From NCBI RefSeq assembly GCF_003977665.1, contig NZ_RYYV01000004.1, positions 310,001-374,000 on the forward strand: a stretch of 64,000 nt of DNA, in the 5' to 3' direction. This document shows positions 27,865-36,605 of this stretch, in pieces. Position 1 is the stretch's first letter. Each line of letters begins with the position of its first letter. The notes beneath the pieces were generated by a model that saw only the letters and a program-made list of their open reading frames with translations, was not told where the DNA came from and did not search any database. Made by a program: the position numbers and the translations under genes. This stretch comes from Dyella choica. Its GTDB lineage: Bacteria; Pseudomonadota; Gammaproteobacteria; Xanthomonadales; Rhodanobacteraceae.

Positions 27865-28280
27865 TGCCCGCCTCCCGGGATACGTATGGCGAAATAATCC
27901 ACCTGCTGCAGATCCGTATGGTTCCAGGACCAATTGAGCGCGGTATTCTGCCGCCCGGTGCCGCCATAACGTCCCCAGTAACCGATGGGATAGGCGCTGT
28001 TCTGGGTGGTAGGCACGATGACCGCTACATGCCCGTGCCCGGACGCTTTCAAACCGGCGATGACAAAGTAACCGTCATTCGCATATTTCTGCGCTTGACT
28101 GCCGCTGTGTCCGAGTTTTATCCAGCCGCTGCCATCTGCGTTCATCGCGTCGACCATCTGGTTGGCATTTCCCTCCAGGGAGATACCCAGCTCGTCAGCC
28201 ACAGCATGAGCGAACCCGCTGCAATCATGCTTCCAACGCTCCCAATGACCTTGGCACACCGCCACAACATCGGCTGGCAT
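27861..28280 (-). CDS. tae1: Tae1 (Tse1)-family peptidoglycan amidase effector
   Basis: 139 residues without signal peptide, close in length to Pseudomonas aeruginosa Tse1. Shared landmarks with Tse1: catalytic DCSGF (Cys20), AVADELGI, GNANQMVDAM, GYFVIAGLKA, GHVAVIV (His84) and a C-terminal WNHTDLQQVDYF. Tse1-like enzymes cleave the peptide stem of peptidoglycan between D-Glu and mDAP. The ATG at 28280 has AAGGAGGGG 5-6 nt upstream; the longer in-frame version adds 15 residues without support. The downstream gene is its likely immunity. Family assignment rests on remembered Tse1 sequence motifs. Confidence 0.88.
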   Translation of the reverse strand: MPADVVAVCQGHWERWKHDCSGFAHAVADELGISLEGNANQMVDAMNADGSGWIKLGHSGSQAQKYANDGYFVIAGLKASGHGHVAVIVPTTQNSAYPIGYWGRYGGTGRQNTALNWSWNHTDLQQVDYFAIRIPGGGQ

Positions 28281-28331
28281 CCTGACCCCTCCTTCCGTTT
28301 TGTCAAAACCCGTTCCGCTCAACAATCAGAA

Positions 28332-28372
28332 AGGCACTCTGACCCCATTTACGTTTGACCCCATTTACGTTT
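28332..28372. repeat. 16-bp tandem duplication at an effector-gene boundary
   Basis: GACCCCATTTACGTTT occurs twice in direct succession (28341-28356 and 28357-28372), preceded by AGGCACTCT. The second copy abuts the stop codon of the nuclease-candidate gene. Read on the minus strand, the segment contains AAATGGGGTCAGAGTGCC, a sequence often seen near mobile-element scars. The stretch is AT-richer than its surroundings. Confidence 0.8.
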
Positions 28373-29298
28373 CAGGTGAAATATCGGACCCAGGTACTAT
28401 GGTTGTGGCCAAGGCGGCCGTCCGAGAGCCACTGCGCCTCCACTACCGTACCGTATACGCGTGAAGCGGACTGCTTATGCCTGCTCGTTTGCGCCAAGCC
28501 GTAGTAGCTCTTGATGGCACCTGAAAAGTTGGGATAGGCATTTACAAATTGCAGGCCCAACGCGTTGACTATCCTCTGCCCGGCAGCGCGGCCGTTGTTG
28601 CTCATGCTGTACAGATGGTTCGCAACCCAGCCTTCGTCCATCTGACTGTAACCAGGCGGCACGAACACCGAGGAATTTACACTCGCGCCAGGCCCTTTCG
28701 CCTCGACGATCAGAAAGTCGGTGCCCCCTGCGTTATTCGGCTTTTCCCAGATCTGGTCTATTCCCGTGCCGGAATGGATGTAGTAGCCCCAGGTCATCTT
28801 GTAACCAGGGTGTTGCTCGAGCACATAGATCGCAGCAGCAGCCTCACCGACGCATTCGGTAATGTCCGAACTTTTCTGACTTGCACGCATGCTGATAGCG
28901 ATCTGATCGAAGTGCGCACACGCGGCGGGATCGGCGCTCAGACCGGCAACTTCCTGTTCCAAACCTTGCCACACGGCCTCGCCTTTCACGTTCAGGCAGG
29001 CAAACGGCATGAAGATTTCGTCTCCGCGCCTCGTGTTCCAACCCTCGGCATTGTTCAAGTCGGGGTAATAGGTAACGGCCTGATGCATGCCGGGGAACGG
29101 CCACGATGTAAGCGGAGGCGCAGCCCGCATCCGACCATTGGCCACATTGATATTGATGATGCGAGCCTTCGGCTTCTTCGTCGAAATGAACGAGCAATGG
29201 TCGTACGTCTTTTCAATCCGCCCGTAGTCCACTTTCTTGCGCGCCCGCAGAACACGCTTGGTGGGCGGGGGGCTGGTATCTCTATTTTGCTTTGGCAT
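28372..29298 (-). CDS. Candidate PD-(D/E)XK nuclease effector
   Basis: 308 residues, no signal peptide, AAAGGAGAG just before the ATG. The N-terminal ~25 residues are basic and disordered. The C-terminal half carries GTGIDQIWEK (Asp181) followed about 15 residues later by FLIVEAKGPG (Glu199, Lys201): the D...ExK pattern of restriction-endonuclease-fold toxins. A later QMDEGWVANHL resembles the QMsxeWi helix seen in Tox-REase proteins. It is the first gene after clpV in the effector island, before tae1. No gene directly downstream looks like a cytosolic immunity protein. DNase function is inferred from motif spacing only. Confidence 0.72.
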   Translation of the reverse strand: MPKQNRDTSPPPTKRVLRARKKVDYGRIEKTYDHCSFISTKKPKARIININVANGRMRAAPPLTSWPFPGMHQAVTYYPDLNNAEGWNTRRGDEIFMPFACLNVKGEAVWQGLEQEVAGLSADPAACAHFDQIAISMRASQKSSDITECVGEAAAAIYVLEQHPGYKMTWGYYIHSGTGIDQIWEKPNNAGGTDFLIVEAKGPGASVNSSVFVPPGYSQMDEGWVANHLYSMSNNGRAAGQRIVNALGLQFVNAYPNFSGAIKSYYGLAQTSRHKQSASRVYGTVVEAQWLSDGRLGHNHSTWVRYFT

Positions 29299-29386
29299 GT
29301 TCTCTCCTTTGGGTCGCTACGCTTGCCGGAAAGAATGGGGGCAGCATTCTCTTCTTGAGCACTAACGCGTCCATCGCTAATCGGTC

Positions 29387-29413
29387 CCCTCCCCTACGAG
29401 CGGCAGGGGAGGG
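29387..29413. repeat. Inverted repeat downstream of clpV
   Basis: CCCTCCCCT, 9-nt loop, AGGGGAGGG (perfect 9-bp stem), 19 bp after the clpV stop codon. No T-tract follows. It resembles the hairpin at 36471-36491 after hcp, so both may be copies of one repeat family that stabilise mRNA ends or weaken read-through. Confidence 0.6.
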
Positions 29414-29431
29414 TGCGCATCACGGAACGAC

Positions 29432-32167
29432 TCAAGCAAATCCGTACTCGAAGTCCTGACCCTTGACTCCCACGTTCACCCCTGCCACCGCCTTGCCTTC
29501 GATCATTCGCATCAGGAATTCGCGACTCACGTCCGGCAGCATGGTATTGGTCAGAATCGCATCGATCATGCGTCCGCCCGATTCGCTTTCAGTACAACGG
29601 CTCACCACCAGCCGCACTACTTCCTCGTTGTATTCGAACGGAATCTTGTAACGCGCCTCGATGCGCTTCTTGATCCGTCCAAGCTGCAGCTTCACGATTT
29701 CACCGAGCATCTTTTCGCTCAGCGGGTAATAGGGAATCGTTACCAGGCGACCCAGCAGTGCGGGCGGGAAGACTTTGAGCAGTGGCTCGCGCAGCGCCTT
29801 GGCCATGCCATCCGGTTCGGGCATCAGGTCCGGATCCTTGCACAAGCTGGCGATCAGGTCGGTGCCTGCGTTGGTGGTGAGCAGGATCAAGGTGTTCTTG
29901 AAGTTGATCTGGCGGCCTTCGCCATCTTCCATCATGCCCTTGTCGAACACCTGGAAGAAGATTTCATGCACGTCGGGGTGAGCTTTTTCCACCTCGTCCA
30001 GCAGCACCACGCTATAGGGTTTGCGGCGCACGGCTTCGGTGAGTACGCCGCCCTCGCCGTACCCAACGTAACCGGGAGGCGCGCCCTTGAGCGTGGAGAC
30101 GGTGTGCGCCTCCTGGAATTCGCTCATGTTGATGGTGATGAGGTTTTGCTCGCCACCGTAGAGCGCCTCGGCCAGCGCCAGTGCGGTTTCGGTCTTGCCC
30201 ACGCCGGAGGTGCCGGCGAGCATGAAGACGCCGATCGGCTTGTTGGGGTTGTCCAGACCCGCACGCGAGGTCTGGATACGCTTGGCGATCATTTCCATCG
30301 CGTGGTCCTGGCCGATCACGCGCTGGCTCATGGTCCTGGCCAGGTTCATCACCGTTTCCAGTTCGCTCTTCACCATGCGGCCGACCGGAATACCGGTCCA
30401 GTCCGCCACGACCGAACCGACTGCGGTGTAATCGACCGTGGGCAGGATCAGCGGATGCTCGCCTTGCAGTTGCGCAAGTTGCGCCTGCAAGCCGTGCAGT
30501 TCCTCCAGCAAGGCCGCCCGTTCGGTCTCGCTCAGCTCCTCCGGTACATGGGCCGCTTCCGCTTCCGCTGCAGCGGCTTTTTCCAGCTTGCTGCCGGTCC
30601 CTTCCACCGGAGAATGATCGCCGCGCAGTTGGGCGCGAATGGCGAGGATTTTTTCGACCAGAGCCTTTTCGGCTTGCCAATTGGCTTCGAGTTTTTCCAG
30701 GCGGGCCGTCTGCTCGGCAAGTTTTTCCGTGGCATTGGCTTCGCGCTCGGCGACGTTGACGCCTACGACTTTTTCGCGCGCAATGATGCCCAGCTCGGTT
30801 TCCAGCGCCTGGATGCGTTTACGCGTGTCGTCCACTTCCGGCGGCACGGCGTGCTGGCTGATGGCGACGCGTGCGCAGGCCGTATCGAGCAGGCTCACCG
30901 CCTTGTCCGGCAACTGGCGCGCGGGAATGTAGCGATGCGACAGCTTGACCGCGGCTTCCAGCGCTTCGTCGAGGATCTGCACGCGATGGTGGTTCTCCAT
31001 CACGCTGGCGACGCCGCGCATCATCAGGATGCCCTTTTCCTCGCTAGGCTCGTCCACCTGCACGGTCTGGAAGCGGCGGGTGAGCGCCGGATCTTTCTCG
31101 ATGTGCTTCTTGTATTCGGCCCAGGTGGTGGCGCCCACGGTGCGCAGGTTGCCGCGTGCCAAGGCGGGCTTGAGCAGATTGGCAGCATCTCCGGTTCCTG
31201 CCGCGCCGCCGGCGCCAACCAGCGTATGCGCCTCGTCGATGAACAAAATGATCGGCTTGGGCGAAGACTGCACTTCCTCGATCACCTGGCGCAGGCGGTT
31301 CTCGAATTCCCCTTTCATGCTCGCGCCGGCCTGCAACAGGCCGACGTCGAGCGTCCGCAGCTGTACGTCTTTCAACTGCGGCGGCACGTCGCCGGAAGCA
31401 ATGCGCAAGGCAAAGCCTTCCACCACCGCGGTCTTGCCCACGCCGGCTTCACCGACCAGCATCGGGTTGTTCTGGCGTCGGCGCATCAGAATGTCGACCA
31501 CCTGGCGGATTTCTTCGTCGCGCCCTACGATGGGATCGATCTTGCCGTTGCGTGCCTGTTCGGTCAGGTCAACCGTGAACTGGCGCAGGGCTTCCTGCTT
31601 GCCCATTTGCGCAGGCGCAATGGCGCCACTGGCTTCACCCGGGGCCGCAGCGCCGCCGATCCGGAAACCGTCGCTGGCGTTCTGTCCGTCCTCGGGCGAG
31701 CCGCTGACCACTTCGGCGAATTTTTCCGCCAGGGTTTCCGGCTTTACTTTCTCGAATTCCTGCGAGATGTTGATCAGTTTGTTGTGCAGGCTGCGCGTCC
31801 GTAGCACGCCAAAGATCAGATAGCCGGTACGCACCTGTGCTTCGCCGAACATCAGCGTGGCGAAAACCCAGGCTCGCTCGACCGCTTCCTCCACATCGCC
31901 GGACAGGTCCGAGATGGTGCTGGAGCCGCGTGGCAGGCGGTCCAGCGCATCGGTGACGTCGCGCGCCAGGTTGGAAGGATTGAGGTTGAATTGCTTGACG
32001 ATGCGATGCAGGTCCGAATCCTGCAATTGCAGGATCTGGTGGATCCAATGCACCAGCTCGACATAAGGATTGCCCCGAAGCTTGCAAAATACCGTGGCGC
32101 TTTCAATGCCCCGGTAGGCTAGCTTGTTGAGCTTGCCGAACAAAGCGCTGCGACTGATTTCTGCCAT
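29432..32167 (-). CDS. tssH: TssH/ClpV sheath-disassembly AAA+ ATPase
   Basis: 911 residues. Clp-N repeats at the N-terminus (ALFGKLNKLAYRGIESATVFCKLRGNPYVELVHW), first AAA module with Walker A GEAGVGKT (239-246) and Walker B ILFIDEAH, a coiled-coil M domain around 445-560, second AAA module with Walker A GTSGVGKT and the sensor/arginine-finger regions, ending EYGFA. ClpV unfolds contracted TssB/C sheath for reuse. AAGGAT precedes the ATG. It is the last core gene before the effector island. Confidence 0.96.
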   Translation of the reverse strand: MAEISRSALFGKLNKLAYRGIESATVFCKLRGNPYVELVHWIHQILQLQDSDLHRIVKQFNLNPSNLARDVTDALDRLPRGSSTISDLSGDVEEAVERAWVFATLMFGEAQVRTGYLIFGVLRTRSLHNKLINISQEFEKVKPETLAEKFAEVVSGSPEDGQNASDGFRIGGAAAPGEASGAIAPAQMGKQEALRQFTVDLTEQARNGKIDPIVGRDEEIRQVVDILMRRRQNNPMLVGEAGVGKTAVVEGFALRIASGDVPPQLKDVQLRTLDVGLLQAGASMKGEFENRLRQVIEEVQSSPKPIILFIDEAHTLVGAGGAAGTGDAANLLKPALARGNLRTVGATTWAEYKKHIEKDPALTRRFQTVQVDEPSEEKGILMMRGVASVMENHHRVQILDEALEAAVKLSHRYIPARQLPDKAVSLLDTACARVAISQHAVPPEVDDTRKRIQALETELGIIAREKVVGVNVAEREANATEKLAEQTARLEKLEANWQAEKALVEKILAIRAQLRGDHSPVEGTGSKLEKAAAAEAEAAHVPEELSETERAALLEELHGLQAQLAQLQGEHPLILPTVDYTAVGSVVADWTGIPVGRMVKSELETVMNLARTMSQRVIGQDHAMEMIAKRIQTSRAGLDNPNKPIGVFMLAGTSGVGKTETALALAEALYGGEQNLITINMSEFQEAHTVSTLKGAPPGYVGYGEGGVLTEAVRRKPYSVVLLDEVEKAHPDVHEIFFQVFDKGMMEDGEGRQINFKNTLILLTTNAGTDLIASLCKDPDLMPEPDGMAKALREPLLKVFPPALLGRLVTIPYYPLSEKMLGEIVKLQLGRIKKRIEARYKIPFEYNEEVVRLVVSRCTESESGGRMIDAILTNTMLPDVSREFLMRMIEGKAVAGVNVGVKGQDFEYGFA

Positions 32168-32243
32168 ATCCTTGATCCTTAAGCTTTAGCACGGCGGCAG
32201 CACGTCGCTGCCGCACATCGAACGATGAATCGAAACGGCGGCG

Positions 32244-33266
32244 TTAGCCCACCGGCCTCAATACGACCTGATCAGCATCCGTCTGTTCCTGCCGCTGGCC
32301 CAACCAGGTGGTCAAGCCCATGCGACCGCTCTGCCCCATCCGCGTAGTCGGCACTTCGTCCCGCTTGAGCACGAGTTGCACGTCCCACGCTTTTTCCTCG
32401 CCGACATAGGTTTTAACCGCCGCCATCAACTGGCGCAGCGCCTCACCGCCCGGCAGGAAATTGTTGAACTGCGCTCTCGTCAGCGGGCCAAGCCGTAGGC
32501 GGAAGCGTTGTTGTGCGCCCCACACGTACTCGCCGAGCACCGCCGTGAGGCCAAGACCTGCCACCTCGCGCGACTGACCCATCCGCAAATGCGCCGAATC
32601 CGGCAGGCGCATCCATTCAGCGACGAATTCCACCACCCGCACCGGAATGCCGAAGAAATGCTCCAGCAGGTGCTTCAGGCCTTCCCCATTACGCGCCTGC
32701 GCGAGCAGGCGTCCGGCAAAGAAATGCTTGTAACGGTCCGGCAAGGCATCGCGCGACTGCAAGTTGGGTGTGGACAACCCAACCAGGGCGCCCATGTAAA
32801 GGCTGTAGCGGTCTTCACCGGGTCGGTCGAGCTGGATGGTCGGTTGCGAATCAGCCCACGCACGGTAGAACAGGCTCAGCATGCGGTGGTGGAAGATATC
32901 CGCAAATGCAATAAAAGTACCGTCGCGTGAATTGTGCTTGCGATCGAGCGCGTATTCGGTCAGATGCAACGGCAGCGGAGCATTGGGTCCGAACAAACCG
33001 AAGAACAGGCCGTACATGCGCGGCGGCTTGCCGTCGGCCCGGTGTTCGAAGCGGTCCACGGTGCGCGGCGCGAATTCCAGCGAGGGCGTCTGGCACAGGC
33101 GCACCGGGTCCTCCGCCGGCTTGGTGGAGCGCCCCAAGCGCGGCCGGCCGGGATAGGCGCTTTCGAGCCAGCGCAGAGCCTCGAAGAACTCGAAGGCTTC
33201 CGGCCGCTCGCGCAGCGCGTTTTCCAGCGCTACAGGATCTGGCGCTTGCCGAGCCGGGCCGTCCAT
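32244..33266 (-). CDS. tssG: TssG baseplate protein
   Basis: 340 residues of the ImpH/VasB family. Recognisable segments are the N-terminal EFFEALRWLE, FFGLFGPNAPLPLHLTEY, and GQRFRLRLGPLTRAQFNNFLPGG-type region near residues 255-285. TssG forms the wedge complex with TssF and TssE. Its start lies inside the last 37 bp of tssF, so the two are translationally coupled. Confidence 0.95.
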   Translation of the reverse strand: MDGPARQAPDPVALENALRERPEAFEFFEALRWLESAYPGRPRLGRSTKPAEDPVRLCQTPSLEFAPRTVDRFEHRADGKPPRMYGLFFGLFGPNAPLPLHLTEYALDRKHNSRDGTFIAFADIFHHRMLSLFYRAWADSQPTIQLDRPGEDRYSLYMGALVGLSTPNLQSRDALPDRYKHFFAGRLLAQARNGEGLKHLLEHFFGIPVRVVEFVAEWMRLPDSAHLRMGQSREVAGLGLTAVLGEYVWGAQQRFRLRLGPLTRAQFNNFLPGGEALRQLMAAVKTYVGEEKAWDVQLVLKRDEVPTTRMGQSGRMGLTTWLGQRQEQTDADQVVLRPVG

Positions 33267-35113
33267 CGGGCCACCTCATTGCGTTCGAGGGTGCGCAACA
33301 CCGTTTCGGTAAAGGAATTCACCGAAACGTAGCGCGCGAAGAAATGCCGCATCACCGAACCGAGCAGGAAGGCCCCCGTGCCTTCGAAAGCGCCGTCGTC
33401 ACACGTCAAAGTGATTTCCAGGCCGCGCCCGTAGGTAATCGGTCCTGGTACCGGAATACGCCTTACCACGGCCTGGCTGCTGACTGCCTTTACGCCTTCG
33501 ATCTGGCGGCGCGCGCCGGCGTCGAATTCATCGCAGTACAAAGTCAGCATTTCGCGCAGGGCCGCCGCCCCTTCTTCTCCACTGTCGCCCAGCAGCGACA
33601 CATAGTTGAGCTGCAGATGGCTGAGCAGCCGCCACGCGGTTTCACCATGTGCCGTCGGCGCGCGTGGCTTGGTGGGGCCGGCCACACAGCGGATGGACGT
33701 TATCGGAGCGCCTGTCTCCAGCGTGAAATCGGTGCGCGATTTCCCGACCGGCATCTGCAACGGCAGATCGCGGTTGGTGCACATCAGCATCATGCCCACC
33801 TGACGCAATTTGGTGGAGTACGGTGCATCATTGGCATCCACCAGCGAAAGGAATATCTCGCTGCCAACGTAGCTGGAACGCGCACCGTGCAATTTCTGCC
33901 GTGCTGAGAGCAGGCGCGGTTCGCGGCGCATGGTGTAAAACGCGGCGCTGCCGCTGTGCCATACGCGCTCGTCGCAACCATAGAACGGCTGGAAGCGCTG
34001 TTCCGGTTCCTGCCGGTCGCCGAAACCTTCGACCTGGCTCAGACTATGCACTTCAAAGTCCATCGGCCGCGTGCGGTCCGCCAGCACGTGATATTCGGCC
34101 TTTCCCTGCTGCAGGTGGATGCGATCGGCTCGACGCGGAAACAGGTTGATGGCCGGCGTGCAGAACAGTCGGAAATTGCTGGTATCGAGGGCGTTGTGCA
34201 GCCGGCTGACGCTGCGATCAAAGAAGACGGTGAGATCGAACTCGGTGGCCTGCGAACGCGAGAGGGCCTGCTTCAAACCGGTAAACACGGCGAACAGGAA
34301 GCGTTCCGGGCAGGCGAAGTATTCCTGCAGCAGGCGATAGCCGCTGAAGGATCGGTCGGAATAGGGCAGCAGTGCCTCGTCGTCGGCAAAGCCCTTGTCG
34401 CGGATGGCCGAAGCGTCGAAGTGCTCGACCAGCATGCCGCTTGGGCTGGGCATGCGCACCACAAAGCCCTGCGCGTTGCCAAGCAGTTGCTCGTACAGCC
34501 GCTTGGGCAACTCGTCGGCGCCGGCAATGAACACCGGCAACTCGTCCATCGCCAGCATGTTCGCTTGCGCGCCGGCAGTAATGACGAATTTCAGGCGCAG
34601 CGCGGCGCGCACCGTCTTGCCGGGCGGAATCGGCACGCTCGCTGCGGCAATGGCAGCGGGTGTTTCGAAATATTTGGCCTCGACCAGTTCCAGCGGCCAC
34701 AAAGTAACGTCGTGGGCGGTGCGATACTCGCAGGCGGTGCGGTCGTCATTGGAGATCAAACTGCGCAACGCAGTATTGCGTGCCACGGTGTAGCCGGTGG
34801 CCAGCGCGCTTTCCTTCTGGTCCGGATGCAATTGCACTACGGCCATCGATGGAATCGGCGCGAGATAGTGCGGGTAGATCATTTCCATCAGATGTTGCGT
34901 GAACACCGGATATTGCGCGTCGAGCTTCAGCTGGATGCGAGCCGCCAGAAAGGCGAAGCCTTCCAGCAGGCGCTCCACGTAAGGGTCCGCGCATTCAAAG
35001 CCTTCCATGCCGAGACGGCCGGCGATCTTGGGGTATTCGCGCGCGAATTCGGCGCCCATTTCCCGGACGTGTTGCAGCTCGCGGTTGTAGTAGCGCAGCA
35101 GTCGCGGGTCCAT
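33230..35113 (-). CDS. tssF: TssF baseplate protein
   Basis: 627 residues of the ImpG/VasA family. The start at 35113 is chosen because it gives the conserved MDPRLLRYYNRELQHVREMGAEF-type N-terminus and overlaps the tssE stop by one base (TGATG); an in-frame extension upstream lies entirely within tssE in another frame. FLAARIQLKLDAQ, MEMIYPHYLAPIPSM and the C-terminal GRGLEITLTCDDGAFEGTGAFLLG are typical. It overlaps tssG at the 3' end. Confidence 0.95.
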   Translation of the reverse strand: MDPRLLRYYNRELQHVREMGAEFAREYPKIAGRLGMEGFECADPYVERLLEGFAFLAARIQLKLDAQYPVFTQHLMEMIYPHYLAPIPSMAVVQLHPDQKESALATGYTVARNTALRSLISNDDRTACEYRTAHDVTLWPLELVEAKYFETPAAIAAASVPIPPGKTVRAALRLKFVITAGAQANMLAMDELPVFIAGADELPKRLYEQLLGNAQGFVVRMPSPSGMLVEHFDASAIRDKGFADDEALLPYSDRSFSGYRLLQEYFACPERFLFAVFTGLKQALSRSQATEFDLTVFFDRSVSRLHNALDTSNFRLFCTPAINLFPRRADRIHLQQGKAEYHVLADRTRPMDFEVHSLSQVEGFGDRQEPEQRFQPFYGCDERVWHSGSAAFYTMRREPRLLSARQKLHGARSSYVGSEIFLSLVDANDAPYSTKLRQVGMMLMCTNRDLPLQMPVGKSRTDFTLETGAPITSIRCVAGPTKPRAPTAHGETAWRLLSHLQLNYVSLLGDSGEEGAAALREMLTLYCDEFDAGARRQIEGVKAVSSQAVVRRIPVPGPITYGRGLEITLTCDDGAFEGTGAFLLGSVMRHFFARYVSVNSFTETVLRTLERNEVARWTARLGKRQIL

Positions 35114-35616
35114 CAGCCGAAGCTCTCCGAGACATTGAACTTGCCTGTTTCCAGGTCCACTTCGGTCTTGAGATAAAGATTCAGCGGAATCGGCTGCGCC
35201 CACATCTCCGATTCGATGTTGAAAGTGAGCGATTGGCGATCCATGCGCTTGAGGTCGGAATTGACTATCACGCGCAGCGTGGTCGACGTAAGCCGCGGCT
35301 CGAACGCCAGGATGGCCTCGCGGATCTGCCGCTGCAGCGCCTTGGCGTCGACACCGGCCACGGCCACACCGGTGAGATCGGGAATGCCGAAATTCACCAC
35401 CGAGCGCGCCACCTCCGGGTAGTCGGCCAGTTGGTCGTCCGCGCCCAGATTCACGCAATTGAGCAGCCAGGAAATGTCTCGCGCCACGCAGTCGCGCAGG
35501 CGCATGGCGGATATCACGCGTTTTTCGCGACTTTCCTCCGCTCGCGCCGGTTCGTCGTCGGCCAGCCGATCCAGCAACGAAGGCTGCAGGCGTTCCTGGG
35601 TGGTCAGCTCGGCCAT
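35113..35616 (-). CDS. tssE: TssE (gp25-like) baseplate protein
   Basis: 167 residues. An N-terminal PSLLDRLADDEP motif precedes the gp25/lysozyme-like fold (AMRLRDCVARDISWLLNC, SVVNFGIPDLTG, AILAFEPRLTSTTLRV), ending LYLKTEVDLETGKF. TssE starts sheath polymerisation on the baseplate. It begins 6 bp after tagJ and overlaps tssF by one base. Confidence 0.94.
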   Translation of the reverse strand: MAELTTQERLQPSLLDRLADDEPARAEESREKRVISAMRLRDCVARDISWLLNCVNLGADDQLADYPEVARSVVNFGIPDLTGVAVAGVDAKALQRQIREAILAFEPRLTSTTLRVIVNSDLKRMDRQSLTFNIESEMWAQPIPLNLYLKTEVDLETGKFNVSESFG

Positions 35617-35622
35617 ACGCGA

Positions 35623-36411
35623 TCAGGCATCAAAGGTAATGCTGCGGACATCCAGCAGCGAATATTCGCCGGCATCGGTCGCCAGCATGCGTTGGCCGGA
35701 GCCCACATGGCAGTCGTCACCCAGATCGATCCACTCGGTCTTGCGCGCCAGCACCACGTCGCTGTCCTGGGCGCGTTCCGAACCCGGGTAGCGGCAAGGC
35801 ACGAAACCGACCGATTCGCCGCCGTTGCTCCAGATGATCTGCACCGGCGCCCACACTTTGTCGCGCAGATCGGTCGGTGCATCGAATTTCAATTCGCGGA
35901 TGCGCCCAAACGGCACCCACGAGTAGCCACCGTTGACGATGACTTCCAAGCACGGCCCGAAACGCGGATCGGCATCGGCGATCCACTCGAAGCGTTCGCC
36001 GTCGATCGTTCCACTCACCGCTTCGGCGGCTTCAAAGGCCTGCTCGCGCAACGGCAGTGCCTGCGCGTAGCGCTCCTCGCCCATCAGCTTCAGCGACTGC
36101 AGCAGCAAGGCCAGCCATTGCGCCGGTTCGCCGATGACCAGCGGCGAGCGCGTACCGCTCATTACCGCATGGCGCTCCAGCTCGCCCTGCAAGGCGCGGC
36201 TGTAGGCGCCAACCATCAGCGTGTTGCCGGTATCCAGTTCGCCACTTACCTTCAACTGCGTTTGCGCACGCTCCCACTGTCCCAACAACGACAGCAGCTG
36301 AAACAGAAACACTCTTGCCTTGGCATCGGCCGGATTTCCGCGTACCTGCGCGGTCAAGCCCTGCAAAGCCTCGTCCAGACGGCCTTCTTTCAGCATGTTT
36401 TCGGGAGTCAT
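35623..36411 (-). CDS. tagJ: TagJ/ImpE-type T6SS accessory protein
   Basis: 262 residues. The N-terminal half has TPR-like helices (EGRLDEALQGLTAQVRGNPADAKARVFLFQLL), the C-terminal half the ImpE fold (FEWIADADPRFGPCLEVI, GGYSWVPFGRI, TDLRDKVWAPVQ). TagJ binds the sheath protein TssB and may aid ClpV recruitment. The ATG at 36411 begins the conserved region; the longer frame runs into a hairpin-containing intergenic region. The ribosome-binding site is weak. Confidence 0.92.
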   Translation of the reverse strand: MTPENMLKEGRLDEALQGLTAQVRGNPADAKARVFLFQLLSLLGQWERAQTQLKVSGELDTGNTLMVGAYSRALQGELERHAVMSGTRSPLVIGEPAQWLALLLQSLKLMGEERYAQALPLREQAFEAAEAVSGTIDGERFEWIADADPRFGPCLEVIVNGGYSWVPFGRIRELKFDAPTDLRDKVWAPVQIIWSNGGESVGFVPCRYPGSERAQDSDVVLARKTEWIDLGDDCHVGSGQRMLATDAGEYSLLDVRSITFDA

Positions 36412-36459
36412 GTCCTGAGCCTGAGCATTCCGCAAGAAGAGGCATTTTGGCGACGCGAA

Positions 36460-36500
36460 CCCAACCGCCCTCCCCTGCATGCAAGGGAGGGTTGGGGTTG
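36460..36500. repeat. Hairpin between hcp and tagJ
   Basis: Centred on CCCTCCCCTGCATGCAAGGGAGGG, extended outward by CCAACC/GGTTGG pairing, so a stem of more than 12 bp is possible. It follows hcp by ~105 bp in the transcript. No T-tract. A second inverted repeat (TGCTCGAA...TTCGAGCA, 36504-36538) lies between it and hcp. These structures may explain extra Hcp message relative to downstream genes through RNA processing. Confidence 0.65.
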
Positions 36501-36605
36501 GTCTGCTCGAAACTCGCGGGTAGGTCGAGCTTCGAGCAATGCCACATGTCACCAACAATATCCTCGGTAGCTGTCACCGAGGTCCGTACCAAAGCCGGAT
36601 CAGGC

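Noticed and set aside
29966-31804. 612-codon plus-strand frame opposite clpV
   Set aside because: No family features; caused by strong codon bias of the real gene on the other strand.
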